DNA of 64,000 nucleotides, taken from contig OZ252006.1 in NCBI GenBank assembly GCA_965247175.1, positions 4,774,001-4,838,000 of the forward strand, written 5' to 3'. This document shows positions 8,952 through 17,117 of the stretch, in pieces. The DNA comes from JANQMX01 sp965247175 (GTDB taxonomy: Bacteria; Pseudomonadota; Alphaproteobacteria; Kiloniellales; DSM-21159). The notes beneath the pieces were generated by a model. The model made no database searches. It saw only the letters and a program-made list of their open reading frames with translations, and was not told the DNA's origin. The translations under genes and the position numbers were made by a program. Within the stretch, counting starts at the first letter, position 1; each line of letters begins with the position of its first letter.

Positions 8952-9341
8952 ATGGCACGCATTCTGCTGGTCGAAGACAACGAGATGAACCGCGACATGC
9001 TCTCTCGCCGTTTGAACCGTCGCGGCTTCGAGGTCTTGATCGCCGAGGACGGAGGGCTTGCTGTCTCCATGACACGCGCTGAGCGGCCGGACCTTGTGCT
9101 GATGGACATGAGCCTACCGGTGATCGATGGCTGGGAGGCGACACGGCAACTCAAGGCGGATCCTGAGACAGCCTGCATCCCGATCATCGCATTAACCGCC
9201 CATGCCATGGCCAGCGACCGAGACAGGGCGATGGACGCCGGCTGCGACGACTATGACAGCAAGCCTGTCGATCTGCCGCGCCTGTTGGGCAAGATCGATG
9301 CCCTCTTAGGCAGCGATGGAGGCGCTGCCGAGTCCTCGTGA
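8952..9341 (+). CDS. Single-domain response regulator (CheY/DivK type)
   Basis: Predicted 129 aa, a lone receiver domain: acidic pair E8/D9, phosphoacceptor D52 in LVLMDMSLP, conserved Thr in ALTAHAM and Lys in DSKPVD. No output domain is present, so it works by protein-protein contact or as a phosphate shuttle. The MARILLVEDNEMNRDML opening is typical of regulators encoded beside hybrid kinases. It sits between the hybrid kinase and the cyclase with gaps of 12 and 24 bp. I infer that it carries phosphate between them or tunes the kinase. A DivK-like cell-cycle role is possible but has no specific support here. Confidence 0.93.
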   Translation: MARILLVEDNEMNRDMLSRRLNRRGFEVLIAEDGGLAVSMTRAERPDLVLMDMSLPVIDGWEATRQLKADPETACIPIIALTAHAMASDRDRAMDAGCDDYDSKPVDLPRLLGKIDALLGSDGGAAESS

Positions 9342-9365
9342 GAAAAGCAAGGTGCCGTCTGAGGG

Positions 9366-11000
9366 ATGACGCAGAACGCCAATCATAGCGCTGAACCAGG
9401 CACGGATGGGGAGGAAGCGCTCCGCAAGCGTGCCTTGGCCGCATATGTGGCGCAGGGCCTGGGCGGCCCGGCGCGTGACATCCTCGGTTTTCTCGATCTT
9501 GCCGTCGAGCAGGCACGCGAGCTCGGACTCGACGATATGCTTTCTGACTTCGAGAGCATCAGCCAAGGCGCCGAGATGCTCAATCGCCTGCTTGACCGAT
9601 TGATCGAAGAGGAGCTGGGCGAGGGGAGTTCTCACGACAGAGCCCTCGGCGGTGAGTGGAGCGCTAAATTGCGCCACGACCTGCGCACACCACTCAATGC
9701 CATCATCGGCTATTCCGAGATGATTGCCGAGGAGTTGGCCGAGTCGCCGCATGACGCGCTGAAGAGCGATGTCGCGGTCATCCGCGCCGAGGCAGGCGTG
9801 CTCCTCGAACGGATCGATGCCATTGTCGATTATTCTCTCGCCGAGGCTGGTTCATTGCCGGCTGCATCGGAGTCGGCCGCCCACACCGCCGAGGATGTGG
9901 CTCACGCCCTGGCGGCCATGGCGGACGGGGAAGGCGTCCAGGCGACCCGCCAAGTCGGGCGCATTCTGGTGGTGGATGACGTCGCCAGCAACCGAAGCCT
10001 GCTGTCCCGCCGCTTGACCCGCGATGGGCATACGGTGCTGCTCGCCACCTCCGGTGCCGAAGCGCTTGACTGCCTGGCTGCTGTGGATATGGACGTTATC
10101 CTGCTTGACGTCCTGATGCCCGATATGAACGGCATCGAGGTGCTGGCGAAGCTGAAGGCCAATCCTGACTGGGCACGTATCCCCGTCATCATGATCTCAG
10201 GCCTGACCGAGATGGATGCCGTGATTCGCTGCATCGGCGCTGGCGCCGACGACTATCTCTCCAAGCCCTTCAACCACGTGCTGCTAAAGGCACGCCTGAA
10301 GGCTTGCTTGGAGCGCAAGCGCTGGGCCGACCGGGAGCGGCAGTATCAGCGTCGAATCGAAGCGGAGAAGGAGCGCGCCGACGCCTTGCTCCACGCTATC
10401 CTGCCGGGCCAAGTGGTGGCACGGCTCAACGGTGGCGAGACAGTCATCGCCGACCGTTTCGATTCGGTCTCCATCCTCTTCGCTGACTTGGTCGGATTCA
10501 CGCCCGTTGCGGCTCAAACTTCGCCGGTCGAGCTGGTCCAGCGCCTGGACCGCATCTTTGGCGAATTCGACCGGTTGGCAGCTCAGCACGGGGTCGAGAA
10601 GATCAAGACCATCGGCGACGCCTACATGGCCGCCGCAGGTGTTCCGGAGCCGAGCTCGGATCACGCCGAGCGGACGGTTGCCTTGGGCCAAGCCATGCTG
10701 GCGGCGGTGGAGCATGCCGACCCGGACAATCGGCCTTTCGAGATCCGCATCGGCATCCACACGGGCCCGGTCGTTGCCGGCCTGCTTGGCCAGTACCGCT
10801 TCGTCTACGACGTCTGGGGGGAGACGGTGAATATCGCCAGCCGGCTTGAGGCGCATGGCGTCCCCGGCCACATCCAGCTCTCCCAAGCTACGCTGGATGC
10901 CCTCAGCCACGATGGCTCCCAGCCCCCGCGCGTTACCCCTCGCGGCCAGGTTGCCCTCAAAGGCGTTGGCGGCATCGAGGCCTATCTGTTGGGGGGTTGA
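9366..11000 (+). CDS. DHp-like / receiver / class III adenylate cyclase protein
   Basis: Predicted 544 aa, cytoplasmic. An N-terminal helical region contains a HisKA-like dimerisation segment with H104 (KLRHDLRTPLNAIIGYSEM), but no ATPase domain follows, so it cannot autophosphorylate and may receive or pass phosphate. A receiver domain spans about 198-315 (D248 in LLDVLMPD, K300). A coiled stretch (320-345) leads into a class III cyclase domain (about 365-544). Catalytic residues look intact: metal ligands D374 and D418, adenine-selecting K414 and D482 (YDVWG), and N489/R493 in VNIASR. These match adenylate rather than guanylate cyclase. Last gene of the heme-sensor/kinase operon, so phosphorylation of the receiver probably controls cAMP synthesis. 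That link is inferred. Confidence 0.93.
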   Translation: MTQNANHSAEPGTDGEEALRKRALAAYVAQGLGGPARDILGFLDLAVEQARELGLDDMLSDFESISQGAEMLNRLLDRLIEEELGEGSSHDRALGGEWSAKLRHDLRTPLNAIIGYSEMIAEELAESPHDALKSDVAVIRAEAGVLLERIDAIVDYSLAEAGSLPAASESAAHTAEDVAHALAAMADGEGVQATRQVGRILVVDDVASNRSLLSRRLTRDGHTVLLATSGAEALDCLAAVDMDVILLDVLMPDMNGIEVLAKLKANPDWARIPVIMISGLTEMDAVIRCIGAGADDYLSKPFNHVLLKARLKACLERKRWADRERQYQRRIEAEKERADALLHAILPGQVVARLNGGETVIADRFDSVSILFADLVGFTPVAAQTSPVELVQRLDRIFGEFDRLAAQHGVEKIKTIGDAYMAAAGVPEPSSDHAERTVALGQAMLAAVEHADPDNRPFEIRIGIHTGPVVAGLLGQYRFVYDVWGETVNIASRLEAHGVPGHIQLSQATLDALSHDGSQPPRVTPRGQVALKGVGGIEAYLLGG

Positions 11001-11010
11001 GGGGCGTGGG

Positions 11011-12117
11011 TCAGAGTACTGTCAGACCGCTTCCGTGGTGATTGGTTGCGAGGAAGCGGATGGGGTCGAGTAAACCGGCGCGGCCGAAGCGAAGCGTAGG
11101 AGTGACCGGTTCCCGACTCAGCAGAAGACGTCCGAAAGCACCTTCGCGGGCCAGCACGTTTTCGCCGAATGCAGCCGAAAGGCAGAGTGCGGCGCGTGTC
11201 AGGACCGACGTCTCGCCGACATGCGCGCCGAAGATCAGAGGAATGCCGGCGGCTTCGGCGGCACGGGCCAGGGCGAGCGATCGCAAGAGGCCACCGCACT
11301 TTGACACGCGGATGTTGGCGACAGCTTGGGCGGCAAGCGGGCCCAGGTCTGCGATCTGCGCAAGGCGCAGCAGGCTCTCATCGAGCACGATTTTGACGTT
11401 CAGTGTTTCGGCCACCACGGCCTGGGCGGTGAGGTCGCCAACAGCGACCGGCTCCTCGATGGCCCAGAAGGGCGCGTCGAGCGCCTGCAGGAACTCGATG
11501 CAGCTTTCAGCGTCGGACCAGAGATTGTTGGCGTCGGCCCGCAAGCGCGCGCCCGGCATCGCTTTAAACACCTTGAGCTTGGCGCGGTCACGGTCGAGAT
11601 CGCCGCTCAGCTTGATCTTGAAGTCGGCAAAGCCCGCCATGCGGTAGAGCCAAGCTTGAGGCCAGAAGACCCGGGGGCGGCTGTCGCCCAGTACGGCCGA
11701 ATAGCGATAGGGGCCGTGAAGTGCCGGCAGGCCGAGCAGCGCCTCCAGGCTGTTCTCTTCCCGTCTCGCCAGGTGGTCGAGCAACGCCCCTTCGAGAGCC
11801 GAGAAAGCGGCTGGGTTATCGTCGATCTCGTCCTCGTGTGCGGACGCCCATGCCCTGAGGCTGTCGAGGCTGTCGATACTTGATTCGAGTTCGGCACGGT
11901 GGCGGATGATGAAGGCCTTCGCGCTTTCCACGCTCTCCCCGGTCACGTAGCGGCGCGGGCAACCTTCCCCGATGCCGGTCAACGCCATGTCCTGCGTCCC
12001 AGCCGGGCGCGCAATCACGATTACCGATGCGCTCGTCCTGCGGTCGGCCGAAGCGTGTCGGAAGGAGACGCGCATGGGCGCCTGGAAGGTACGGGCCTCG
12101 AGACGCACGCGCATCAT
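11011..12117 (-). CDS. Enolase-superfamily enzyme (MLE/dipeptide-epimerase/NSAR-like subgroup)
   Basis: Predicted 368 aa, usual length for the family. The full catalytic set is visible: K167-x-K169 (FKIKL), metal ligands D195 (RADANN), E221 (IEEP) and D246 (LDES), and general base K273 (VSKCGG). A GAHVGETSVLTRAAL segment closes the barrel. Members abstract the alpha proton of a carboxylate, and relatives include muconate cycloisomerases, o-succinylbenzoate synthases, dipeptide epimerases and N-acyl amino acid racemases. The sequence alone does not fix the substrate. It starts 2 bp after the GH3-type gene stop, so it is translationally coupled to an acyl-amide-forming type of enzyme. An N-acyl amino acid or related substrate is therefore my preferred guess. 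Confidence 0.85.
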   Translation of the reverse strand: MMRVRLEARTFQAPMRVSFRHASADRRTSASVIVIARPAGTQDMALTGIGEGCPRRYVTGESVESAKAFIIRHRAELESSIDSLDSLRAWASAHEDEIDDNPAAFSALEGALLDHLARREENSLEALLGLPALHGPYRYSAVLGDSRPRVFWPQAWLYRMAGFADFKIKLSGDLDRDRAKLKVFKAMPGARLRADANNLWSDAESCIEFLQALDAPFWAIEEPVAVGDLTAQAVVAETLNVKIVLDESLLRLAQIADLGPLAAQAVANIRVSKCGGLLRSLALARAAEAAGIPLIFGAHVGETSVLTRAALCLSAAFGENVLAREGAFGRLLLSREPVTPTLRFGRAGLLDPIRFLATNHHGSGLTVL

Positions 12118-12119
12118 GC

Positions 12120-13787
12120 CTAGGCGGGTGGCTCGAGCCAGGGCGCGAAGTCGAAATTGAAGCGCGCGGCGTAGTCGAGGCAGGGTGTCTTGTATTGCGC
12201 TTCGCGCTGACCGCGAGCGAGAGCCTGACGTTTCACGGCTTCCCCTGCGCCTGGTTTAAGCAGCAAGGGGCGCGGTGGCTTGAGCCTGCCGCTTTGTCGC
12301 TTGTCGCGGTACTCGGCATTGGCGTCCGCAAGACAGGCGTCCAGCCGTTCGACGAAGCGGGCAGCCAGCGGCGGTGCCATGTTCTCGGCCTCGATCGCCA
12401 CGTCGTAACGAGCGCTCTCCTCATCTGCGAGCAGCAGACAGAAGGTGAGGGCGCCATCGACTTCCGTTCGTGTCCGCTCGATCGCGCTCATGGCTTGGTG
12501 TGCATAGAGCTTCTCGCCCGTGATGCTCGTGACGCCTTTGCCTTTCTGCAAGAAGGCGAGGGTCGGGCATCCCCGGTACTGTCCGGTGACTTCCACGATA
12601 TCGTTGATGTCGTAGCGATAGAGACCCGATGCCGTGGTCGCCAGCACGTAGTAGCGCTGACCCGGCACCAACTCTGAAATCGGAGTGAAGCGTTGGACGC
12701 CTTCTTCCCAGGCGTCCTGTTCGGCAAACTCAAACACCGTATGGGTCAGGGCTGGCAGGCAGACGTTTCGCGCGGCGTCGACGTTGACGGTGCCGATGAA
12801 CTCGCTGGCCCGGTAGCCGATCTCGACAATAGCGGTGTTCGCTGGCAACTGAGGCTTGAGCTTGCTTAAGGCGACACCGCAGCTACCGCCAGTCCAGACG
12901 GCGATGGCTTTGAGGTTGGGCCAGAGGGCCGACAGGGAAAGTGGTGAAGCGGAGCGCAGCAACTGCAGCATGGCTCGGGCGTGGGCCGGCCGGGACTGAA
13001 GACGCTTGGCAAAGTCCGCTTCCAGGCCAACCGGCAAACTGCCTGGCTGAGAGATTGTGCCCCGCTCCAAATCGTCGGCTAGGCGCGCTCGTTGCTCGCT
13101 TGCAAGCTCGGCAAGTCGGCAAAGCGAAGATGGATTGGCGGTTGCGATGCCGCTTACATCGGGTTGGATCAGCCCGAAGAGGACATAGAGATAGTACTTG
13201 AGGTCGTAGTCTTTGACCGTTGCGAGTGTCGGCGGGTATGCGAACTTTGCTCGCAACAGTCGATTGGTGCCGCTGTTGGCATGGCCTGAAGCAGCCCCAT
13301 AGACCAGACCGTTGGCGAGTCGACCTTCGTTTTGCGGGCTGTAGAGCGCCAGAACGGCGCCGTCAAAGAAGCCGCTTCCGCTATAGAGCGTGAGGCCCAG
13401 CTGGCGCTGAGCGTCGCGAATGCTCTCGATCCCTGCGGCCGTCATCGGAATGTCCTTGGTTGGGCCGCTGGTGCCGCTCGTCCTTGCCAGCGAGAGGAAA
13501 GGAGCTGCGGTCAAGGCTGGGACGCCGCTCGCGATTTGCTCTTGGATGTAAGGTGCCAGGCTGTCGTAGGTCTGCACCGGCACGCGCTTGCGAAAGCTCT
13601 CCCAATCCGTGATTTCAGAGAAACCGTGCTGCTTGCCGAAACCGGTGTGTGCGTTCTCGTGCAGGATGCGTCGAAGCAGGCCGAGTTGGGATGCCTCCGC
13701 ATTTGCAGCCGCTGCTATGAGTTCGCGCCGATGGGTCCAGCGCACAAGCTGCATGGCGGCCGGGAGCAGCCAGTCGGACCAGCTCAT
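12120..13787 (-). CDS. GH3-family acyl-adenylating (acyl-amino acid synthetase-like) enzyme
   Basis: Predicted 555 aa. The open frame extends upstream inside the desaturase gene, but ATG 13785-13787 overlaps the desaturase stop by 4 bp (ATGA) and opens a normal GH3 N-terminus, so I use it. The three ATP-binding signatures of the GH3 fold are present: RTSGTSGPTKDIPM (residues 102-115), a YRASE motif, and a GLYRYDINDIVEVTG...FLQKGKG segment before the mobile C-terminal domain. Plant GH3 enzymes adenylate a carboxylic acid (auxin, jasmonate) and join it to an amino acid. Bacterial members are mostly uncharacterised. It lies between a sterol desaturase-type hydroxylase and an enolase-superfamily gene in one coupled operon, suggesting that it conjugates a lipid or other acyl group made by the first gene. 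Confidence 0.88.
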   Translation of the reverse strand: MSWSDWLLPAAMQLVRWTHRRELIAAAANAEASQLGLLRRILHENAHTGFGKQHGFSEITDWESFRKRVPVQTYDSLAPYIQEQIASGVPALTAAPFLSLARTSGTSGPTKDIPMTAAGIESIRDAQRQLGLTLYSGSGFFDGAVLALYSPQNEGRLANGLVYGAASGHANSGTNRLLRAKFAYPPTLATVKDYDLKYYLYVLFGLIQPDVSGIATANPSSLCRLAELASEQRARLADDLERGTISQPGSLPVGLEADFAKRLQSRPAHARAMLQLLRSASPLSLSALWPNLKAIAVWTGGSCGVALSKLKPQLPANTAIVEIGYRASEFIGTVNVDAARNVCLPALTHTVFEFAEQDAWEEGVQRFTPISELVPGQRYYVLATTASGLYRYDINDIVEVTGQYRGCPTLAFLQKGKGVTSITGEKLYAHQAMSAIERTRTEVDGALTFCLLLADEESARYDVAIEAENMAPPLAARFVERLDACLADANAEYRDKRQSGRLKPPRPLLLKPGAGEAVKRQALARGQREAQYKTPCLDYAARFNFDFAPWLEPPA

Positions 13788-15148
13788 GCCGATCGCGCCG
13801 TATCGTGGTCCGGGCTTATGGTGAAAGGCGCCAAGGTCTGGCCTGGCAGGTCGTCGGGATAGTGCGGATTGCTGATGCCGAGCTTGCCGACCGAGGTGTT
13901 GGCCGGAAGGTAGCGTGTGCCGAAGATGACATCCCAGATGATCAGGTTGTTGCCAAAGTTGCAGTTGGCCTGCGCAACCTCCTTGGCGTGGTGCCAGCGG
14001 TGCAGCTCCGGGCCGCTGATCAGCCAATTGAGAGGGCCGAGTCTGATCCTTGCGTTGCAGTGCTGAAAGAAGCCGTTGACGCCGTAGAACACGAAGTAGA
14101 TGGCGAGCACTTCAGGGCCTACGCCAAGCAAGATGAAGGGAAGGGAGTCCAAGAGGAATTGCAGCGCCTTGTCGCCTGGGTGGAAGCGGCCGACGTTGAG
14201 AGTGTAGAGCTCTTTCGGGGCGTGGTGCACCGCATGGAGGGCCCAAAGCGGCATGACCGTATGCGCGGCGCGGTGTAGCCAGTAGCGGCCGAAGTCGGCG
14301 ATCAGCAAAAGCAGCAAGACTTGGGCGGCGAGCGGCCAGTGATGCGGCCAGATCCCTTCGGTTGAGAGGCTCAGGGTTGCGGTAAGCCATGGAAGCACGG
14401 AGACGACGGCAAAGCTGAACAAGCCGGGGAGCAGGACCTGGATGGCGGCGAGGTAGGTAATGTCCCACGCCACGGTGCGCCCCGCGGGTCGCCACGTCTT
14501 TCGGTAGGGCAGCAAGAGTTCGAGCGCGAGCACGGCGGTCGCGCCGAGAGTCACCGAAAGATAGGCGGCGAATCCGAGTGCGATCCCACTGCGTGTTAGC
14601 CAGTAGAAGAGAACCAAGGCCGACATCATGAAGAAAGGGTAGGCAAGCGCTGGGATGATGCGGGCTGGTAAGCGGCGCCATGCCGGCTGTGCCGTCTCTC
14701 GTGCAGACCAGTGCCAGCCGAGCAGCAGCACGAAGCTGGCCAGCACCCCATGGAAAGCTGTCGGCAGCGGTTCATCGAACCAGGCCGATTCACTCAGCTG
14801 GAGGACTCCGATGACTGATCGCGCGAGCACGACGGCGAGATATAGGCTGCCGCCTGCGAGCAAGATGCGGCCCAGTCTCGGGTAGCGCGCACCTCGTAAG
14901 ACGGCCCGGCACGCCGCGACCATTGCGCCAAGAATGGTCAACTGGCCAATGAGCAGATACGCGTAAGGAACAGCGCCACTGTGCCACGCCTCGAAGGGCG
15001 GCAGCGCGGCCAAATCGAAATTCGCCTGCAGCAGTTGAGCTAGAATGCGCCCGCAGAAAAGCAGTGTCAGAACCGAAAGGATCGTCCCTGTCGCGTGACG
15101 GTCTTGCGGCATGCAGTCATCCGGAGCGGTTTCAGCCCTGTAGGCCAC
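13784..15148 (-). CDS. Sterol desaturase / fatty acid hydroxylase family membrane enzyme
   Basis: Predicted 454 aa, longer than the usual 280-350. About six hydrophobic segments make up the first 250 residues, then comes the di-iron catalytic core. Histidine boxes are HRAAH (292-296), HAVHH (305-309), H323, H363 and HRWHH (383-387), the arrangement of the fatty acid hydroxylase superfamily, which hydroxylates or desaturates membrane lipids with O2. The extra N-terminal membrane domain is unusual. An ATG at codon 13 (MPQDRHATG) is an alternative start. It is the first gene of a three-gene operon and overlaps the GH3-type gene by 4 bp. The lipid substrate is unknown. No sterol or hopanoid genes are nearby, so a fatty acyl or N-acyl lipid is plausible. 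Confidence 0.9.
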   Translation of the reverse strand: MAYRAETAPDDCMPQDRHATGTILSVLTLLFCGRILAQLLQANFDLAALPPFEAWHSGAVPYAYLLIGQLTILGAMVAACRAVLRGARYPRLGRILLAGGSLYLAVVLARSVIGVLQLSESAWFDEPLPTAFHGVLASFVLLLGWHWSARETAQPAWRRLPARIIPALAYPFFMMSALVLFYWLTRSGIALGFAAYLSVTLGATAVLALELLLPYRKTWRPAGRTVAWDITYLAAIQVLLPGLFSFAVVSVLPWLTATLSLSTEGIWPHHWPLAAQVLLLLLIADFGRYWLHRAAHTVMPLWALHAVHHAPKELYTLNVGRFHPGDKALQFLLDSLPFILLGVGPEVLAIYFVFYGVNGFFQHCNARIRLGPLNWLISGPELHRWHHAKEVAQANCNFGNNLIIWDVIFGTRYLPANTSVGKLGISNPHYPDDLPGQTLAPFTISPDHDTARSA

Positions 15149-15404
15149 GGCGCCGATTGGCGTGGCCCACTTCGCTAACCTATATCGAGAGTGACTGGGC
15201 TGGTTTCTACCCCATTTTTCACAGTCGACTGCGAGCTGTGCCCGCTTCGGTTCCTTGCCGAATTGGTAAACAAGCCCGATTTTCCGGCCATTTCCTCCTA
15301 TCAGGCCGAAGAACGAACCCTAGCCGCTCGTCAAGCGACCAACTCGCTTGCAAAGGCATCGGCAGCATCGATCTGAACCTGTTGGGGATGCTAGGGGGGC
15401 TAGC

Positions 15405-15800
15405 TCACTGCCCCGCGACTTGGCGGTCGTAGTCTTCGGCGTCGAACCAGCCCAGCGACGCGCGCACCTTGAGGTCTTCGCCCAGGGTCCATTCCTCCCA
15501 GCCGCCGACCTTGACGAAGTTGCCCGTTTCGCTGTGCTTGCCTTCCAACGTCCAGACGAAGATAGCGTGGTCGCCGGCGAGACGGATATCGTCCATGTGC
15601 ACCACCAAGTCGGGGAACTCGCTGTAGAAGCCGGCCGCCATCTCAGTCAGGGCCGCGCGTCCGACGATGGGCTCGCCCTTATTGATGGCGATGTGGCCGT
15701 CCTCGGCGTAGAACGCGGCGACGGCCGCAGGGTCGCCCGACGACCAAGCCGCTGCGTAGCGTTGCCCCATTTCCCGCACGGCTTCGATGGTCTGCGGCAT
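15405..15800 (-). CDS. NTF2-like (SnoaL/DUF4440-type) small protein
   Basis: Predicted 131 aa from ATG at 15798-15800. The frame is open further upstream, but that part overlaps the Rieske gene and lacks family character. It has the NTF2-fold pattern: opening helix with YAAAWSSGDPAAVAAFYAEDGHI, then KGEPIVGRAALTEMAAGF, and beta strands through VWTLEGKHSETGNFVKVGGWEEWTL. Members are binding proteins, isomerases or hydrolases, and the beta subunits of Rieske dioxygenases share this fold. The gene begins 35 bp after the Rieske alpha-subunit gene on the same strand, so the two are likely co-transcribed. A role as accessory or beta-like subunit is possible but unproven. Confidence 0.82.
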   Translation of the reverse strand: MPQTIEAVREMGQRYAAAWSSGDPAAVAAFYAEDGHIAINKGEPIVGRAALTEMAAGFYSEFPDLVVHMDDIRLAGDHAIFVWTLEGKHSETGNFVKVGGWEEWTLGEDLKVRASLGWFDAEDYDRQVAGQ

Positions 15801-15835
15801 TCCTCGTCTCCCTCTCGTTCTTCGTGCCGAGTCTA

Positions 15836-16984
15836 CTATAAACCCATCGCTTCGGCGTAGCGGAGCTGGAACCTGTGCACTGCGTGCTCGGAGATTGCGC
15901 TCTGGGCTTCGTCGCTGACGAAGCGGCCCTGGCGGTAGCCGCGGGATTTCAGGCCCTGGTGCACCGAGAGGCAGATCGCTTCGTCCTCGGGCCAAAGCAC
16001 CTCCCAGCGGTATCGCAGGCGATCGGCCGCGATGGTCTCGCCCGGCACGGTCAGCATGATGCTGTTCATCACCGTGGTGCCGGGATCGGCCGGCGTGAAG
16101 CGGAAGCCGCCCAGGGCACGGCCGCCGGGCAACACGCTGAACTCCATGTTCGGCCAGAGGTGCCAGAACGCGGCTTCCTGCACCGGCTCGTCGCCGTTGA
16201 CCTTGTAGGCGCTGTTCTCGCACTTGAGGACCCGGCCTTGGCTTTTCAGCCAGTTGCCGTGGGCGACGTAGCGGTAGTCTTGCATGTCGATCAGGTCGAC
16301 GAAATCGCGGTGGGCCGTCCCGCAGTGGTAGCACTCCAGGCAGTTCTCGGCGAGCACCTTCCAGTTGGCGGCGAGGGTCGAGCCCTCCCAGGCCGTGCTG
16401 TTGGCAATCGTTGTGTCGACGCGGACTTGGTCGAGCCAGGGCAGGCTTGCCGCCATGTCCTCGAACATGTCGCCGGCGATTTCCGCGAGGGAGGACGCCT
16501 CTGGATCGAGATTGACGAAGACGAAGCCCAGGGCGGTCTCGACCCCAACAGGCTTGAGCCCGAAGTCGGCGGCATCAAAGTCCGGTAGCTCTCGGGTCAG
16601 GCGTGCCGGCAGATGGGTGCCGTCCAGGTCGTAGCACCAGGCATGGTAGGGGCAGACCAAGCGTTTTTTCACCTGGCCGCGGCCCGTGACCAGCCGGTGC
16701 GCCCTGTGCTGACAGACGTTGTAGAAGCCCGCGATACCGCCGTCGCGTTGGCGCACCACGAAGACGGGCTCCTCGACGATTTGCCCCGCGACGTAACAGC
16801 CTGGATTCGGCAATTCGCTTTCGTGGGCGATGAGCTGCCAGCTGCGGTCGAAGATGCGCCGTCTCTCTTCGGCGAAGATCGCTGGGTCGGAATAGAGAAA
16901 GCCCGGCAGGGTCGGCGAGCGGCGGACATCGCTCTCGAGCGGGCGGAAGCTCTCCATCCGGCTGCGGTCAAACTCAAGGGCCAT
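15836..16984 (-). CDS. Rieske non-heme iron oxygenase alpha subunit, quaternary-amine type
   Basis: Predicted 382 aa. Rieske [2Fe-2S] ligands are C91-x-H93 and C111-x2-H114 (CQHRAH, CPYHAWCY). The catalytic domain has an AENCLECYHCGTAH motif giving iron ligands H220 and H225. Glu217 stands where classical ring-hydroxylating dioxygenases have the bridging Asp. This Glu version is characteristic of the group acting on quaternary amines (carnitine, choline, betaines, stachydrine). A reductase partner gene is not nearby. Downstream is an NTF2-like gene. Divergent is a BetI-like TetR regulator 133 bp away, which supports a betaine or choline-related substrate. Exact substrate unknown. Confidence 0.88.
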   Translation of the reverse strand: MALEFDRSRMESFRPLESDVRRSPTLPGFLYSDPAIFAEERRRIFDRSWQLIAHESELPNPGCYVAGQIVEEPVFVVRQRDGGIAGFYNVCQHRAHRLVTGRGQVKKRLVCPYHAWCYDLDGTHLPARLTRELPDFDAADFGLKPVGVETALGFVFVNLDPEASSLAEIAGDMFEDMAASLPWLDQVRVDTTIANSTAWEGSTLAANWKVLAENCLECYHCGTAHRDFVDLIDMQDYRYVAHGNWLKSQGRVLKCENSAYKVNGDEPVQEAAFWHLWPNMEFSVLPGGRALGGFRFTPADPGTTVMNSIMLTVPGETIAADRLRYRWEVLWPEDEAICLSVHQGLKSRGYRQGRFVSDEAQSAISEHAVHRFQLRYAEAMGL

Positions 16985-17057
16985 GGCGCACCTCCCGGCA
17001 AAGCGTCACGAGACCGGCGACCGAGTCGTCGCCCTTGATATGTTTTGTAGCATTTTA

Positions 17058-17073
17058 TTGTACATATGTTCAA
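17058..17073. promoter_or_regulatory. Candidate TetR operator TTGTACAT-ATGTTCAA
   Basis: A 16-bp inverted repeat with a single mismatch pair lies in the AT-rich interval between the divergent Rieske and TetR genes, centred at 17065/17066. TTGnACAT half-sites resemble sites of TetR/BetI-type repressors. It would cover promoters in both directions. Confidence 0.5.
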
Positions 17074-17117
17074 TATATCGGATGGGATGCCTATGAAGGT
17101 GCTCCGAAGGAGAAGAG

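Noticed and set aside
12120..14027. N-terminal extension of the GH3-type gene
   Set aside because: The extra 80 codons lie inside the desaturase gene in a different frame. The ATGA overlap start is better.
15191..15376. Small plus-strand frame with CELC motif between sterol desaturase and NTF2-like genes
   Set aside because: GTG start without a ribosome-binding site, no conserved features, and it lies in the promoter region.
16985..17057. Possible extra small gene in the Rieske-TetR gap
   Set aside because: Only promoter-like AT-rich sequence. No coding pattern.
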